The notes under the pieces were generated by a model. That model saw only the letters and a program-made list of their open reading frames with translations. It did not search any database and had not been told where the DNA came from. Positions 27,187 to 35,988 of a stretch of DNA of 64,000 nt are shown one piece after another (position 1 is the first letter of the stretch; each line of letters opens with the position of its first letter). The position numbers were made by a program, and so were the translations under genes. This DNA is from Melastoma dodecandrum. Its lineage: Eukaryota; Streptophyta; Magnoliopsida; Myrtales; Melastomataceae. The stretch covers positions 2,418,001 through 2,482,000 of the forward strand of contig JARUPY010000398.1 in the NCBI GenBank assembly GCA_029817715.1, read 5' to 3'.

Positions 27187-27776
27187 GCGGCGCCCTCTCT
27201 TGCGCCAGACGCAGGAAGCTCTCGAAGAGGCTGAGGCCGTCCGGCGTCCGGCGTCAGCACGGACTCCGGGTGGAACTGGATGCCCCAGGTGGGATGCGTC
27301 TTGTGCGACAGCGCCATGATCTCCCCCTCGGGCGACCAGGCATCGATGTCGAGCACCGATTCCATCGCCTCCGTCGGCTCGACGATGAGCGAATGGTAGC
27401 GCCCGACCTCGAGCGGCTGCGGCACCCCGGCGAAGAGACCTCGCCCCGTGTGACGAATTAAGCTCTGCTCGCCGTGCATCGGCCGCCGTGCGCGCGCGAT
27501 CCGGCCGCCGAACACCTCGCCGATTGCCTGATGGCCGAGACAAACACCGAGGATGGGGACATGTCCCGAGAGCGCGCGCAGGATCTCCAGCGAGACGCCC
27601 GATTGCGCCGGCGTGCGCGGCCCGGGCGAGATCACGATGGCACGCGGGGCCAGCCGCCGTACGTCGTCGAGCGAGAGCGCATCGTTGCGCACGACGTGCG
27701 GTTGCGCGCCGAGCGTCGCGAAATAGCGCGCGACGTTGTGGACGAACGAATCGTAGTTGTCGACGACGAGGATCAT
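27173..27776 (-). CDS. pabA: Aminodeoxychorismate synthase glutaminase subunit (PabA/TrpG family), frameshifted near its end
   Basis: A class I glutamine amidotransferase that supplies ammonia to PabB. The nucleophile is in GVCLGHQ and the His-Glu pair is in FHPESVL, all intact. It overlaps pabB by ATGA at 27773-27776. A 7-bp tandem duplication (GTCCGGC twice, 27239-27252) shifts the frame just after LTPD. As written the frame then runs into pabC sequence to 26928 (282 residues in total). Without one copy, the frame would end at 27173 with the expected tail (GLSLFESFLRLAQERAP), overlapping pabC by 14 bases. The duplication is either real, with a mostly complete active domain, or an assembly error. 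Confidence 0.82.
27239..27252. repeat. 7-bp tandem duplication inside pabA
   Basis: GTCCGGC occurs twice in direct succession (27239-27245 and 27246-27252). The length is not a multiple of three, so it shifts the pabA frame 20-25 codons before its normal end. Confidence 0.85.
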
Positions 27777-29173
27777 GCCAGCGCCTCCGCCGGCATACGG
27801 TCGGGAGCCAGGGCATCGAGGAGGCGCCGGGCCTTGACGAGCGTTTCCTCGTATTCCGCCTGCGCGTCCGAGAGTAGCGTGATGCCGCCGCCCGCGCGCA
27901 GGTCGAGCATGCCGCCTTCGGCGACGAGCGTGCGGATGGCGATGTTGAGATCGAGGCTGCCATCGAACCCGAAGGCGCCGATCGCCCCGCAATAGATGCC
28001 GCGCGAGCGGCCCTCGATCTCGGCGATGATCTCCATCGCCCGCAGCTTCGGCGCACCGGTGATCGAGCCGCCGGGAAACGTCGCCGCGAGGAGGTCGACG
28101 ACGTCGGCATCCGCGCGCAACACGCCGGTGACGCTGGAGACGAGGTGATGGACGCCGGCGTAGCTTTCGAGACCGCAGAGCACCGGCACGTCAACGCTCG
28201 CCGGCTCGCAGACGCGCGCGAGATCGTTGCGCAGGAGATCGACGATCATCACGTTTTCCGCCCGGTCCTTGCGCGAGGCCCGCAAGCGGGCCGCAGCGGC
28301 ACGATCGCCCTCGGCGTCGTCGGGACGGCGGAGCGTACCCTTGATCGGTCGCGTCTCTACCCGCCGTCCGTCGCTGCTTAGAAAGGACTCGGGCGAGGTC
28401 GACAGGATCTTGCGGGCACCGTGGTCGAGATAGGCCGCGAACGGCGCGGGGTTGGCATCGCGCAGGCGCAGATAGAGGCTCAGCGGGTCGAGCCCTTCCG
28501 GCACCCGGGCGATCGCGCGTTGCGCGAGATTTGCCTGATAGATGTCCCCGTCACGAATGTAGCTCTTGACCCGTTCGACGCCGCCGCAGAACGCCTCGCG
28601 CGTCCGCGTCCACCGCCACGTCGTCGTGGCTGCGTGCCGCGCGACGGCGGTGGCGGATCGAGGCTCGGCGAGACGGCGTGAAAAGGCGGCGATGCGGGCC
28701 TCGGCGTGCTTGCGACGTGCATCCGGCTCCGTTTCCGGCCAGCCCGAGGCGATCAGCCACAACTGCCGCGCGACGTGATCGAAGGCGAGTACGACATCGT
28801 AGAAGCCGAGATGAAGGTCGTCCGCGATGCGTGGAGCTGGTGGCGGACGCCCCTCGAGCGACCAGCCGAACTCGTAGGCGATGGCACCGACGGCGCCGCC
28901 CTGGAACGGGGGCAGGCCCTCGATCGCGTCGACGCGATAGCGGCGCAGGCGTGCGCGCAGGGCGTCGAGCGGCGGCTCGTCGCAGGGCTCGCCGTTCCAG
29001 GTCGCGACGTGGCCCTGCACGACAAAGCGGCCGAACGGGTCGGCGGCGAGATAGGAATAGCGGCCGAGATCGCCCTGGCGCGCGGCGGTGTCGAGCCAAG
29101 CGAGCGAGGGAAGGCCGGCAAGACGCGTCGCCGCCTCGACCGGATCGATCCACGCCATCCGCCGATGCCACAT
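27773..29173 (-). CDS. pabB: Aminodeoxychorismate synthase component I
   Basis: A 466-residue chorismate-using enzyme. The motif ETRPIKGTLRR holds the Lys of the PIKGT box that marks aminodeoxychorismate synthase; anthranilate synthases (TrpE) have PIAGT at this point, so PabB is the better call. Other active-site stretches: RDGDIYQANLAQR, AENVMIVDLLRNDL, FPGGSITGAPKLRAMEII and AGGGITLLSDAQAEYEET. It forms an operon with pabA and pabC for folate synthesis. A second ATG at 29158 is possible. Confidence 0.9.
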   Translation of the reverse strand: MWHRRMAWIDPVEAATRLAGLPSLAWLDTAARQGDLGRYSYLAADPFGRFVVQGHVATWNGEPCDEPPLDALRARLRRYRVDAIEGLPPFQGGAVGAIAYEFGWSLEGRPPPAPRIADDLHLGFYDVVLAFDHVARQLWLIASGWPETEPDARRKHAEARIAAFSRRLAEPRSATAVARHAATTTWRWTRTREAFCGGVERVKSYIRDGDIYQANLAQRAIARVPEGLDPLSLYLRLRDANPAPFAAYLDHGARKILSTSPESFLSSDGRRVETRPIKGTLRRPDDAEGDRAAAARLRASRKDRAENVMIVDLLRNDLARVCEPASVDVPVLCGLESYAGVHHLVSSVTGVLRADADVVDLLAATFPGGSITGAPKLRAMEIIAEIEGRSRGIYCGAIGAFGFDGSLDLNIAIRTLVAEGGMLDLRAGGGITLLSDAQAEYEETLVKARRLLDALAPDRMPAEALA

Positions 29174-29291
29174 CGTTCCGCCCGATCGCGTCGCGCGCTG
29201 CCGCGACGCTTCTCTACTAAGGCGGCCGGTGCCGCCTTTTCAAGGCGAACCGGACGGCATGCCTTGTGTTGAGCACGGCAGGAGGCCCGCC

Positions 29292-30119
29292 ATGAGAGAG
29301 GTGACGTTCCCCGATGGCCGGACGGTGCCCGCGCTCGGCCAGGGCACATGGGGCATGGGTGAGGATCGCGCGCAGGCCAAGGCGGAGGCCGAGGCCCTCC
29401 TCGCGGGCGTCGACGCCGGCATGGCGCTGATCGACACCGCCGAGATGTATGGCGAGGGGGCGACGGAACGCTTTCTCGGCGCGGCTCTGGCCGGCCGGCG
29501 GGAGGAGGTCTTCCTGTGCAGCAAGGCCTATCCGCAGAACGCGTCGCGCACGCGGCTGCCGGCGGCCTGCGAGGCGAGCCTGCGGCGCCTGCGCACCGAC
29601 CATCTCGACCTCTACCTTCTGCACTGGCGCGGCAGCGTGCCGCTCGCCGAGACCATCGAGGCGATGCACGCGCTGCGGGCGACCGGCAAGATCCGCGCCT
29701 GGGGCGTCAGCAACCTCGACACGTCGGACATGGACGAGCTCGTCGCCGCCGGCGGTGGAGATTGCGCGACGAACCAGGTGCTCTACAACGTGACGCGGCG
29801 GGGCCCGGAATACGATCTGCTGCCCTGGCTCGCCGCGCACGGCATCCCGCCGATGGCCTACAGCCCGGTCGAGCAAGGCCGCCTGCCGAAGGACGGCCCG
29901 CTCGCTGCGGTTGCGAAGGCGCGCGATGTCTCTCCCGCACAGATTGCCTTGGCGTTCGCTTTACGGAACGGCGCCATCGTCATCCCGAAAGCGGCAAGCC
30001 TCGCGCATGTGCGCGAAAACCGCGCCGCGGCCGATCTCGAGCTGACGTCCGAGGATCTCGCCGCGCTCGATGCCGCCTTCCCGCCGCCCCGACGCAAAAC
30101 GCGCCTCGCGATGCTTTGA
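29292..30119 (+). CDS. Aldo/keto reductase
   Basis: A 275-residue TIM-barrel oxidoreductase using NADPH. The catalytic tetrad is visible: Asp in LIDTAEMYGEGATE with its Tyr, Lys in VFLCSKAYPQN, and His in LYLLHWRG. The cofactor end has AIVIPKAASLAHVREN. The substrate is unknown; single gene with its own upstream region diverging from pabB. Confidence 0.9.
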   Translation: MREVTFPDGRTVPALGQGTWGMGEDRAQAKAEAEALLAGVDAGMALIDTAEMYGEGATERFLGAALAGRREEVFLCSKAYPQNASRTRLPAACEASLRRLRTDHLDLYLLHWRGSVPLAETIEAMHALRATGKIRAWGVSNLDTSDMDELVAAGGGDCATNQVLYNVTRRGPEYDLLPWLAAHGIPPMAYSPVEQGRLPKDGPLAAVAKARDVSPAQIALAFALRNGAIVIPKAASLAHVRENRAAADLELTSEDLAALDAAFPPPRRKTRLAML

Positions 30120-30201
30120 CTGCGTGCTTTCGCTGCACTAGCGCGACACGCCACTCCGCGGTTAGATTGCGAACGAGTCGATCTTGCGATGAGACGCTGG
30201 G

Positions 30202-30477
30202 ATGGATGGCGTAACGCGCGGTGAACCCGATGCCAGGCCCATGGCGCGAGCCGGGGGTGCTGCCACCAAGCCGGATGCCCGTACGCTGATCCGCCGCGCG
30301 CTCGAAGGCGAAAGCCTCATTCTCGACGGCGAAGACTATTCCCTTCACGAGCTGACGCAGATCGCCGTGGCGCTTCAGCCGGAGGCGAACCTCGCCATCC
30401 GGCATGCCAAGGTGATGAGCCCGATCGAGCGGGCCAGCATCTCGACGGCGGGGCGCGGACGCATCGTCTTTCTGTAG
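30202..30477 (+). CDS. Small conserved-looking hypothetical protein
   Basis: A 91-residue protein. After a disordered Ala/Gly/Arg stretch (about 25 residues) it has a compact region ARTLIRRALEGESLILDGEDYSL followed by HELTQIAVALQPEANLAIR and a final strand GRGRIVFL. I do not recognise a named family. Regular codon use in this frame and an ATG with a nearby GGGA site support a real gene. It converges on the NDH-2 gene, 19 bases between stops. Confidence 0.55.
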   Translation: MDGVTRGEPDARPMARAGGAATKPDARTLIRRALEGESLILDGEDYSLHELTQIAVALQPEANLAIRHAKVMSPIERASISTAGRGRIVFL

Positions 30478-30496
30478 CGCCCCCTTACCGGCGCGA

Positions 30497-31852
30497 TTAT
30501 TCCGCCGCGGCCGCGCGCTGCCGCCCGCCGTCGGCGCCGGCGAGATGCGCCTCGTCGAGGCCTTTCTGGCGCCCGACCACCAGACGCGAACCGCGCCCGT
30601 AGGTGAAGAACGCCCACGCCCAGTTCGCGAACACCATGATGCGATTGCGAAAGCCGATCAACAGCAGCAGGTGGACAAGCGACCAGGCGAGCCAGGCGAG
30701 CCGGCCCTTGAGGTTGATGCCGCCCAGCACGGCGATGGCGTGCGAGCGCCCGATGACGGCCATCGTGCCGAGGTTCGTGTACTTGAACGGGCCCGGATGT
30801 TTCCTGACCCCGATGCGGCTCGCGATGACTTTTGCCACGTAGGCGCCCTGCTGCTTGGCGACCGGCGCAAGCGCCGGGAGCGTCTTGCCGTCCTTCGTCT
30901 TGAAGCTGGCGACGTCGCCCACCGCGAAGATGTCAGGGTGGTTGGGCACCGAACAATCGCTCGTCACCTCGACGCAGCCGTTGCGGGCCGTCGCCGCGCC
31001 GATCCACTCGCCCGCCGGCTGCGCGCGCGTGCCGGCGGCCCAGAAGACGTTGGCCGCCTCGATCCGCTCGCCGTTGATGACGACGCCTCGGTCGTCGATC
31101 GTCTCGCACGGCGCGTTGAGCCGAACCTCGACGCCGAGCTTTTCGAGCGCCGCCTTGGCGTAGGCCGACAGGGTCGGCGGGAACTCGCCGAGAATGCGCG
31201 GCGCGGCATCGACGAGGACGATGCGCGCCTTCGTCGGATCGATGTGCCGGTACTCGCTGACGAGCGTCGCGCGGGCAAGTTCGGCGAGCGAACCGGCGAG
31301 CTCGACGCCGGTCGGGCCGCCGCCGATGACGACGAAGGTCGTCAGCGCGCGGACCTCGTCCGGGTCGGTGCGGGTTTCGGCCCAGTCGAAGGATTCGAGA
31401 ATGCGCCGACGCACGAGCAGCGCGTCCGGCAGCGTCTTCAGCACGGCGGCGTGACGCGACCACTCGTCGTAGCCGAACCACGCGTAGACCGAGCCCGTCG
31501 CCAGCAGGAGATAGTCGTAATCGAGCGTGCCCGTGTCGCGCACGCAGACCTGCTTCGCCTGGACATCGACCCCGTCGACTTCGCCGAACACGACGGAGAC
31601 GTTGGTATGGCGCCCGACGAGGGTGCGGATGGGCGAGGCGATGTCGGACGGCGCGAGCGCGGCCGTCGACACTTGGTACAGCAGCGGCTGGAATAGGTGG
31701 TGGTTCGTGCGATCGATCAGCACCAGCTCGATGTCGAGCTTGGCGAGGTGATACGCCGCCTGCAGGCCGCCGAAGCCGCACCCCACGATCACGACGATCG
31801 GCTTCTTGGCGGTCTCGCGCGTGAAGAAGAGCGAAGCGTGTTCGGTGGGCAT
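30497..31852 (-). CDS. ndh: Type II NADH:quinone oxidoreductase (NDH-2)
   Basis: A 451-residue two-dinucleotide-fold flavoprotein that passes electrons from NADH to quinone without pumping protons. The FAD site is VIVGCGFGGLQAAYHLA, the NADH site is VVIGGGPTGVELAGSL, and a third signature is DIFAVGDVASF near the end of the catalytic part. The C-terminus has a hydrophobic membrane segment (LAWSLVHLLLLIGF) typical of NDH-2. ATG 31852 is preferred; an ATG at 31915 would add 21 residues. A 13-bp inverted repeat lies upstream. Confidence 0.9.
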   Translation of the reverse strand: MPTEHASLFFTRETAKKPIVVIVGCGFGGLQAAYHLAKLDIELVLIDRTNHHLFQPLLYQVSTAALAPSDIASPIRTLVGRHTNVSVVFGEVDGVDVQAKQVCVRDTGTLDYDYLLLATGSVYAWFGYDEWSRHAAVLKTLPDALLVRRRILESFDWAETRTDPDEVRALTTFVVIGGGPTGVELAGSLAELARATLVSEYRHIDPTKARIVLVDAAPRILGEFPPTLSAYAKAALEKLGVEVRLNAPCETIDDRGVVINGERIEAANVFWAAGTRAQPAGEWIGAATARNGCVEVTSDCSVPNHPDIFAVGDVASFKTKDGKTLPALAPVAKQQGAYVAKVIASRIGVRKHPGPFKYTNLGTMAVIGRSHAIAVLGGINLKGRLAWLAWSLVHLLLLIGFRNRIMVFANWAWAFFTYGRGSRLVVGRQKGLDEAHLAGADGGRQRAAAAE

Positions 31853-31966
31853 GGCGGGCGTCCAGATGGCGAAACGGCGGTCGGCGAGTGTCGAGCGATC
31901 CGTCGCCCGGATCAAGCGCGACGACGCGGGAAGGCCGTCTTACACCAAGCTTGTTCGCATATGCAG

Positions 31967-31996
31967 CATTTCTTTTCGCGAGTGCGAAAAGAAATG
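31967..31996. repeat. Perfect 13-bp inverted repeat upstream of NDH-2 / downstream of mnhD
   Basis: CATTTCTTTTCGC (31967-31979) is mirrored by GCGAAAAGAAATG (31984-31996) with a 4-base loop GAGT. It is AT-rich against its surroundings. It lies 21 bases after the mnhD stop and 115 bases before the chosen NDH-2 start, both on the minus strand. No T-run follows on the minus strand, so a terminator is only one option; a dyad operator for ndh is the other. Confidence 0.7.
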
Positions 31997-32017
31997 TGAG
32001 GGCGTGGAGGCGTGCGC

Positions 32018-33811
32018 CTAGATCGCGAAGGCCGCCACGATCGCGGCGAGACCGACGGCGATCCAGGCGACATAGTCGTTGACGAGGCCGGAGTGCAGCC
32101 GCTCGACGCCAGAGAAGAGGCGACCGAAGGCGCCGCGTGTCGCGTGGCGGAACGGACGCGGCAGTTTCTCGCGGAAGAGCCCATAGAGCGCGATGAGGAC
32201 GGCGGAGGCGACGGACGCCCAGGTGAGCCAGGCATGGGGCGATGCGTCGAAGACCGGTGTCGGCGGCGTCGCGTGCAGCGGCTTGAGGCCGAGATAGGCC
32301 GCCGCGTCGGGATGAAAGAACGGACCGATCGCCGTCTCGGCGTAGTGGCGCACGAGCGAGCCGGGAAGAAGCGCGAGCGCGGCCAGCACGAACGCGGGCG
32401 CCGCCATCAGCCAGAACGGGCGATCCGCCTTCTCCTGCTCCGCCTCGGTCGGAGCCGTTTCTTCGCTGCCGGGGTCCGAGCCGAGACCGAGAAAGATGCG
32501 GCCGGTGGCGCGCAGGACGGCCGCCCCCGTCAGCGCGGCGCCGAGCGCCAGCGCGAAAGACGCCCAGCCACGCCCGCTGCCGGTCAGGCCCGTGTCGATC
32601 AGGCGGAAGCCTTCGTCCGTGACGCCGTAGGGCAGCCCCCCGAGGATGAGACCGCCGAGCGCCATGAGAATGCCGGCCGGCCAGATGCCCTCGCGCCCGA
32701 GCCCGCGCAGGCCGATCTCGTCGATCGAGGCGCGGGTGGCGAGCAGAATGCCGGCGACGATGAAGAGCGCGCCCTTCACCAGCCCGTGGCCGACCACGTA
32801 GACGAGCATGCCGGCGGTGCCCTCGTTGGTCAGCGCGGCGATCCCGGCGAGCATGATGCCGGCATGCGAGATCGTCGAGAAGGCGAGCATGCGCTTCACG
32901 TGGCGCTGCTGCAGTGCCATCAGGCCGCCGACCACCGCGCCGAGCGCCGCGAGGCCGAGCACGGCACCGTGTACGACGCTCGTCACGTCGCCGTAATTCG
33001 CGAAGACGCCGTAGGTGAGCTTCGCGACGCCGAAAAGGCCGATGGCGACCATCGCGCCGGAGAAAATGATGCAGACCGGCGAGGGCGCGACGGCATGCGC
33101 GTCGGCGAGCCAGAAGTGGAATGGCACCATCGCCGATTTGATGAGAAGCCCGCAGACGATGAGGCAGAACGCGCCTTCGATGACGGGATCATGCGGGCTT
33201 GCGGCGACGTGCTGGGCAAGCGACGACAGATCGAGTGCGCCGGCGCGCGAATAGATGAGCCCGATGCCGGCGAGCATCATGAAGCCGGCGAGCGAATTGG
33301 TGACGGTGAAGTTGAGCGCGCCGCCGATCGCCGAGCCTTCGAGCTTGTAGGCGGTCAGCGCGAACGCGGTGACGCTCATCACCTCGAACCAGACGAACAT
33401 GTTGAAGAGGTCGTGGGTCAGCGTGAAGCCGACCATCGCCGCCAGGAACAGCAGCATCAGCACCTGGAAATGCGCGCTGATTTTTTCGAAATAGCCCCAA
33501 GCGAAGACGAAGCTGGCCGAGAACAGGAGGCACACGAGCACGGCGATCGAAGCCGAGGCGCGGTCCGCCGCAAAGGCGATGCCGAGCGTGACGCCCTCCT
33601 TTGGCACCCAGCCGCCGAACCAGGTGACGATCGGCTGATGGCCGGCGCGCTGCGCCAGCACGGCGCAGGCGACGGCCGCGACGAGCGATGTCGCCGTCGC
33701 GACGATGTCGGGCACGTGGCGCGGCAGCACGTGGCCGAGCATGAGGAGCACGGCCGCCACCACCATGGGCCCGGCGACGGGCAGCGGAAGAAGGACCTGG
33801 TCGGGAATCAC
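32018..33811 (-). CDS. mnhD: Mrp/Mnh-type antiporter subunit D
   Basis: A 597-residue polytopic proton-translocating subunit related to NuoL/M/N. The key helix residues are visible: Glu in FVWFEVMSVTAFALTAYK, Lys in LLIKSAMVPFHFWLADAHA, and the HGLVKGALFIVAG region. The start is GTG 33811, 8 bases after mnhC, because no ATG fits. It is about 100 residues longer than most MnhD. It is the only large antiporter-type subunit in this operon, as no MnhA main module is present. Confidence 0.87.
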   Translation of the reverse strand: MIPDQVLLPLPVAGPMVVAAVLLMLGHVLPRHVPDIVATATSLVAAVACAVLAQRAGHQPIVTWFGGWVPKEGVTLGIAFAADRASASIAVLVCLLFSASFVFAWGYFEKISAHFQVLMLLFLAAMVGFTLTHDLFNMFVWFEVMSVTAFALTAYKLEGSAIGGALNFTVTNSLAGFMMLAGIGLIYSRAGALDLSSLAQHVAASPHDPVIEGAFCLIVCGLLIKSAMVPFHFWLADAHAVAPSPVCIIFSGAMVAIGLFGVAKLTYGVFANYGDVTSVVHGAVLGLAALGAVVGGLMALQQRHVKRMLAFSTISHAGIMLAGIAALTNEGTAGMLVYVVGHGLVKGALFIVAGILLATRASIDEIGLRGLGREGIWPAGILMALGGLILGGLPYGVTDEGFRLIDTGLTGSGRGWASFALALGAALTGAAVLRATGRIFLGLGSDPGSEETAPTEAEQEKADRPFWLMAAPAFVLAALALLPGSLVRHYAETAIGPFFHPDAAAYLGLKPLHATPPTPVFDASPHAWLTWASVASAVLIALYGLFREKLPRPFRHATRGAFGRLFSGVERLHSGLVNDYVAWIAVGLAAIVAAFAI

Positions 33812-33818
33812 GCGCGAC

Positions 33819-34163
33819 TCACTTGTGCAGAGGGCGCAGGCGGTGCGGGTCCACCGTGCCCTTGCGCTTGTGCACCTGCAGGGTGAGCGCGAGCAGCAGC
33901 GCGGAGATCGTCGCGCCGACGACGATGTCGGTGAGCACCAGCGCCTGCACGACGGGGTCGACGGCGGGCGTGCCGGGCGGGTGATCGTAGAAGATCGGCG
34001 CACCGGCGTTCCACTTGTAGCCGATCGCCAGCAGCAGCACGTAGGTCGCCGACTGGCAGACCGCGAGGCACCCGATGAGGTGCACGTAGTTGCGGCTCGT
34101 CACGATGCCGTAGAGACCGATCGCAAACAGCCACGCGGCGACGAGCCACGGGAGGACGCTCAT
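33819..34163 (-). CDS. mnhC: Mrp/Mnh-type antiporter subunit C
   Basis: A 114-residue NuoK-like subunit with three membrane helices. The sequence VTSRNYVHLIGCLAVCQSATYVLLL and DPVVQALVLTDIVVGATISALLLAL is the MnhC/MrpC signature. Start ATG 34163 lies 10 bases after the stop of the unknown gene upstream and it is followed by mnhD. Confidence 0.9.
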   Translation of the reverse strand: MSVLPWLVAAWLFAIGLYGIVTSRNYVHLIGCLAVCQSATYVLLLAIGYKWNAGAPIFYDHPPGTPAVDPVVQALVLTDIVVGATISALLLALTLQVHKRKGTVDPHRLRPLHK

Positions 34164-34173
34164 GCCGGGCGCC

Positions 34174-34662
34174 TCACTGCCGCAGCTCGACGCGAAGGAT
34201 CATTTCGCCGTCGTGCGCGATCCGCACGACATGGCCGGGCTCGATCGCATCGCCCTGGTTGTCGAAGCCTTTCGTGACGACGTAGTTCGGGAGGCCGAAG
34301 CGCCGCCCGTCGACGACGAAGCTGCCGCCGACGAAGCCGGATGCGGATTGGTGCGGGAGGTTCACCTCGCTCACAGGCCCCTCCGCGAGCGCGTAATGAT
34401 GCGTCGCGAGATCGGTCGCGATGAGCCGGGTGCTCATGATCGACGCTGCGGACGAGACGACGAGGGCGCCGACCGCGAGGATCGGGGCTGCGACTCTCAG
34501 CCAGCCGGGCATGCGCCGTCGGAAGCCCGGAAGGCCGAGGATCACGACGATGAGAGCCCCGACCGACAGCGGCACGAGCAGATCGGCGAAGCCGAGGCTC
34601 GCCTTCGCCTGGAAGACGGTCACATAGGTCGGCGGCACACCAGTCTGCGGAGCGCTGGTCAT
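34174..34662 (-). CDS. Membrane protein of unknown function inside the Mrp operon
   Basis: A 162-residue protein with two membrane helices (about residues 25-45 and 55-80) and an 80-residue C-terminal domain predicted as beta strands (GGSFVVDGRRFGLPNY, then GDAIEPGHVVRIAHDGE). The tail resembles a widespread, unnamed small beta domain ending in VRI-x-L-ELRQ-like strands; that likeness is from memory and tentative. It is not a standard Mrp subunit. ATG 34662 overlaps the mnhB stop by ATGA, so it is co-translated with mnhB and mnhC. Confidence 0.7.
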   Translation of the reverse strand: MTSAPQTGVPPTYVTVFQAKASLGFADLLVPLSVGALIVVILGLPGFRRRMPGWLRVAAPILAVGALVVSSAASIMSTRLIATDLATHHYALAEGPVSEVNLPHQSASGFVGGSFVVDGRRFGLPNYVVTKGFDNQGDAIEPGHVVRIAHDGEMILRVELRQ

Positions 34663-35438
34663 GTCTCCTCCGCGCCCGGCTCGCGATCCCCGGGCCGGTA
34701 ACGACGCGTCTCTTCCATGAACTCGAGGAAGACGAGCGCGAACGAACCGGTGACGGCGAAGGTGACGCCGATGTTGTCGACGAACATCGAGCCGCCCGAG
34801 AGCGCGCTCTTCAGAGCGCCGAGCGGCAGGATGTTGCTCGCGAAGGCCGCGCCGATCAAAAGCGGTGCGAAGCCCATCAGCGCGAACAGCAGCGCGCCGC
34901 CAGATTCGCAGACGTCCATCACTTGCGAATGCACGAGGCGGCGCCAGCCCCGATAGGTTTCGCCGAGGAAGACGAGGATGAGGCTCGACGCGACGATGAC
35001 GCCGCCCTGGAAACCGCCGCCGGGCGTCGTCGAGGCGTGGATCGACACGTAGAGGCCGAAGACGAGCGTCAGCGGCGCGAGGAGGCGCGCGACGAGCACC
35101 ACCGCATCGGCGCGCGAAGGGATCGCGCGGCCGTCGGTGCGACCCGGCTTAGCGGACAGATCCTCGCCGCGCGAGCCCCGCAGCAGCACGACGGTGCCGG
35201 TGACGGCGGCGAGCAGCATGAACTCCTCGCCGAGCGTGTCGAAGCCGCGATAGTCGAAATTCACCGCGGTGACGGCGTTGGTGACGAGCCGCTCGCTCGT
35301 CGCGCGCTGCGCGATCGCGTCGCCGTACGGCAGCGGATGGGCGCCGAAGGTCGGCATCGTGGTGGCCAGGCGGACCGCCGCCGGGATGAGGATCAGGGCG
35401 GCGAGAACGAGCATGAGAGTGCGGGCGCGCGCGCTCAT
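34659..35438 (-). CDS. mnhB: Mrp/Mnh-type antiporter subunit B with N-terminal MbhE-like part
   Basis: A 259-residue subunit. The first 100 residues contain NAVTAVNFDYRGFDTLGEEFM, which in standard Mrp systems is the C-terminal end of MnhA (and MbhE in the archaeal hydrogenase module). Residues about 110-245 are the MnhB domain (LYVSIHASTTPGGGFQGGVIVAS and SNILPLG). The gene thus joins the MnhA end piece to MnhB. It overlaps both neighbours by ATGA. Confidence 0.87.
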   Translation of the reverse strand: MSARARTLMLVLAALILIPAAVRLATTMPTFGAHPLPYGDAIAQRATSERLVTNAVTAVNFDYRGFDTLGEEFMLLAAVTGTVVLLRGSRGEDLSAKPGRTDGRAIPSRADAVVLVARLLAPLTLVFGLYVSIHASTTPGGGFQGGVIVASSLILVFLGETYRGWRRLVHSQVMDVCESGGALLFALMGFAPLLIGAAFASNILPLGALKSALSGGSMFVDNIGVTFAVTGSFALVFLEFMEETRRYRPGDREPGAEET

Positions 35439-35698
35439 CCCTCGTCACCCTCGGGCTTCACGTCCTGGCGCATGCGCATCGAGGCCATCGTCACGAGAAA
35501 CAACAGCGGCGTCGTCACGGCGCCGACCGCGATCTCGGCAAAGGCGACGTCGGGCGCCTCGAGCGCCATGAAGAGCAGCGCGAGGACGAAGCCGTTGATT
35601 GCGATCGCCAGAACCTGGCGCCGCGGCTCGCGTGTGAAGACGACGCCGGCCCCGGAGAGCGCGGCGAGGAGCAGCAGAGCGGCGAGAATGAATGTCAC
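35435..35698 (-). CDS. MnhA-tail (MbhD/DUF4040-like) subunit
   Basis: An 87-residue protein with three membrane helices and the segment AINGFVLALLFMALEAPDVAFAEIAVGA, matching the DUF4040/MbhD piece that in standard systems is part of MnhA. It starts at GTG 35698, which overlaps the mnhG stop by GTGA, and its stop overlaps the mnhB start. As a separate gene it gives this operon the Mbh-like order E-F-G-D'-B-C-D. Confidence 0.83.
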   Translation of the reverse strand: MTFILAALLLLAALSGAGVVFTREPRRQVLAIAINGFVLALLFMALEAPDVAFAEIAVGAVTTPLLFLVTMASMRMRQDVKPEGDEG

Positions 35699-35988
35699 AT
35701 GCGCTCTCCCGCTTCGTCGCGCGTGAAGATCGCACGGGCGACGGCCTGGTTGACGGCGGCACCGGCGACGAGCGCGACGAACCACAAGCCGAGGATCTTG
35801 AAGGCCCGCGGCGTCGCGCCGTCGGCGAGAAACGCGGCGATGACGATGGGCAGGCCGACGGCGACGGTGACGAAAGCCGCCGCGTGGAGACGATCGAGCG
35901 CGACCGAGAGGCGGGCGAGTCCCAGAGCGCCGATCCACGCGCTGATCACCGCAAACGCGAGAAGAACGTCGATCGCGACGCGTGTCAC
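35695..35988 (-). CDS. mnhG: Mrp/Mnh-type antiporter subunit G
   Basis: A 97-residue subunit with three helices; the GLARLSVALDRLHAAAFV block with LARL and DRLHA is the MnhG signature. Start is GTG 35988, overlapping the mnhF stop by GTGA. The open frame upstream to 36729 is a shadow of mnhF/mnhE. Confidence 0.88.
   Translation of the reverse strand: MTRVAIDVLLAFAVISAWIGALGLARLSVALDRLHAAAFVTVAVGLPIVIAAFLADGATPRAFKILGLWFVALVAGAAVNQAVARAIFTRDEAGERM

Noticed and set aside
26928..27776. 282-residue extended PabA as read without correcting the frame
   Set aside because: The last 100 residues are translated pabC sequence in another frame and look random; the 7-bp duplication explains it.
32012..33886. 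624-residue plus-strand frame across mnhD
   Set aside because: Arg/Glu/His-rich shadow of mnhD; no membrane helices, no family.
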